From Symbiodinium natans (taxonomy: Eukaryota; Sar; Dinophyceae; Suessiales; Symbiodiniaceae), in assembly GCA_905221605.1 (NCBI GenBank), contig CAJNDS010002384.1:62001-126000 (forward strand): a DNA stretch of 64,000 bases, in the 5' to 3' direction. Both the position numbers and the translations under genes were made by a program. The first letter of the stretch is position 1, and each line of letters begins with the position of its first letter. The notes below the pieces were generated by a model, which was not told the origin of the DNA, did no database searches, and saw only the letters and a list, made by a program, of their open reading frames with translations. Shown here one piece after another: positions 62,400 through 64,000 of this stretch.

Positions 62400-63370
62400 T
62401 ACGGCCGGCGGCTTCTCAAAGACTCTTCCCAAATTTACTATAGTAGGATCACTGGTGCAAACATACGCACAACATGTAGGGTGTTCGTAAAGCTACATTT
62501 GCACGCGCCAAGGCGTATTCAAAGATGCACTGAACGATGTGACATATGAAGTTTTGCACGAGTCTGCGCCGCAAAATCGTGGCACTCGTTCGGACTTTTG
62601 CACGGACGTTGCCTCAGCCTTGTTCTATAGCCACAGAGCAAATGGGGCAAGTGTTCTTGCATTGCCTTGTATCACACGCAAGAAATGGGCACGTATGCAT
62701 CACATCGTTCACTGCTCTTGGGTGCACCCAACCAGCCACTTCACAACAATGGAACAAATTAAGACAAGACGCGTGAGCCACTTCTTGATGCATTCCTGGT
62801 GGAACCTGGGCAGTGCATGGTCTAGCGATCCGCGTGTGTCTGACTCACATCCTGTGCTTGCCGCGGGGCAGATGTGAACAGGGTAGCTTCACAGCTTCCC
62901 CCACCAAAGGCGATAAGCCTGGGCTGAGGCAGCAACATGCGTTTGAGGTGTATTAGTCGCTGCGTGTACGCAGAATGGCCAGTACAGGATACATGCACCC
63001 GGCACCTGCCGGCTGGAAGTTTTTTTTTCAGCAGGCACCGATTCTACTGTCTTGATTGTGGGTTGGGCGATTCTACCTCACTTTGATTTGGCACATTCAA
63101 GCTGCAGAACTGCAGAAACTGTTGCAGGCATTGCTGCGCATTAATGCTTCGCTACTGCTTCTAGCCGAGCGAACTGAATAACCTGACCCTTAACGAGCAA
63201 CGAAGACCTGATCAACGTTGATGAGGACCAAAGTACCGACACGTTTTCCCTTTTAGCGGCAGACACCACCTCGCTGAGCATGCTAAGTTTGCAGCTTCGG
63301 AACACACACCGCACTCCGCCGACTGGCGCAGTCGTGTCCGAGGCAGGCGCTCCACCTGACCTGCTATCAG
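62400..63370. other. Apparent strand-switch region
   Basis: No convincing coding sequence. It separates the long minus-strand block from plus-strand exons at the end of the window. A nine-T run at about 63020 is the only low-complexity feature. Nothing promoter-like was recognised. Confidence 0.4.
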
Positions 63371-63374
63371 GAAA

Positions 63375-63972
63375 ATGCGACGTGTTGCAAAGACCGAGGG
63401 GGGCGCCGGCAGTCAACAGAACCCGGCGGAGATTGACGAGGGGACGAAAGCCCTAGAGCTAGATCTACAGCGAGACACGCCTGCTTACTCGGCTGTTGCA
63501 TCGAAAAAGAGCCACCCTGCATCAGGCATAGGCCAGCCAAGCCCTGAGAGACTGGGTTTAAGAGGAGTGTGACCAACCACACCTCTACAGGATCACAACA
63601 GACAGCAAAGGACCGAGACAGTGGAAGTTGTTCCATCCGAAGGGGCCACCTCAACTCGCAGAGACAGTGTTCTGATGTCTTCTGGCCTTCTTGGAGTGTG
63701 TGGCGGTTTGGTATGGCCTCGTCGAGCTTGCAAAGCTTCCTCAGATACGGCAGGATCTGCCAGCGCAGACTTCTGCAACCAAACGACAGCTGTTACGATG
63801 GAGGGGTCGGCTGCATTGTGCCGCTATTGTGCTGCATTGTGCTGCGTGGACGGCATGGACACCAAGGCACTCATAGTCCTCGGGAGTGAGCTCCCTGTGC
63901 CTTACGTCGCTCACTCCATCATGTCAAGCAAAGTGATTCCACGCCACGGCTGGGCAAGTTTCAGCCTCTTCG
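63375..63972 (+). CDS. Plus-strand exons of an unknown gene, cut by the window end
   Basis: From the acceptor CTCTACAG (ending 63589) a frame stays open for about 380 bases to a perfect GTGAGT donor near 63972. It reads TVEVVPSEGATSTRRDSVLM, later GMDTKALIVLGSELPVPYVA. A second frame at 63375-63572 (DEGTKALELDLQRDTPAYSA) may be the preceding exon, though the join is unresolved. No domain recognised. It is the best-supported plus-strand coding segment of the window. Confidence 0.4.
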
Positions 63973-64000
63973 TGAGTCAAAGACCAATGCAAACAACCCC

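Overview
The window looks like nuclear DNA of a photosynthetic dinoflagellate, most likely a Symbiodiniaceae (Symbiodinium-type) genome. Three signs point there. Recognisable genes have eukaryotic architectures (snurportin, ERI1-type exonuclease, AlkB, exostosin-type GT47, zeaxanthin epoxidase). Proteins carry Gly-Lys 'GKGKG' linkers and plastid-type leaders. Reading frames can be joined across short introns whose donors are GT, GC or GA and whose acceptors are usually AG followed by G. No rRNA, tRNA, CRISPR or bacterial operon signal was recognised by eye.

Layout: 0-12 kb is mostly non-coding with a few weak minus-strand exon candidates, a (CTA)n tract and a three-copy CCCTAAA telomere-type repeat. 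At 12.4-13.9 kb is an intronless exostosin-like glycosyltransferase (minus). At 15.4-16.4 kb is a multi-exon gene of unknown function (minus). At 16.6-18.0 kb lie degenerate telomere-like sequence, poly-C/poly-G runs and (CATA)n. At 23.7-24.7 kb is another unknown multi-exon minus gene. At 25.5-28.35 kb is a class-3 lipase gene interrupted by a 0.87-kb G/T-rich composite microsatellite. At 28.5-29.9 kb is a La-motif + CCCH finger + ERI1-like exonuclease fusion. At 33.4-35.2 kb is an AlkB-like dioxygenase fused to an ASCH-like domain. At 37.9-40.6 kb is a CobW/G3E-type GTPase in short exons. At 41-43 kb is an unknown multi-exon gene. At 43.25-43.94 kb is a plastid-type SH3-like protein. At 44.7-46.8 kb are unknown exons. 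At 47.1-50.3 kb is a zeaxanthin-epoxidase-like gene with a long N-terminal coiled-coil/thylakoid-leader unit. At 50.3-52.7 kb are unknown exons. At 54.3-57.7 kb are scattered exons, including an ankyrin fragment, beside a purine tract. At 59.2-60.6 kb is snurportin. At 60.9-62.4 kb is an unknown multi-exon gene. At 63.4-64 kb plus-strand exons run off the window.

Nearly every convincing coding segment from about 6.7 to 62.4 kb is on the minus strand, with a switch to plus near 62.4-63.4 kb. This fits the unidirectional gene blocks known in dinoflagellates. Themes are RNA metabolism (La/ERI1 exonuclease, AlkB-ASCH, snurportin), plastid biology (zeaxanthin epoxidase, SH3-like plastid protein) and metal/lipid functions (CobW GTPase, lipase). 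I see no operon-like functional coupling. Exon borders were joined by hand from splice dinucleotides and frame and have not been tested against transcripts.
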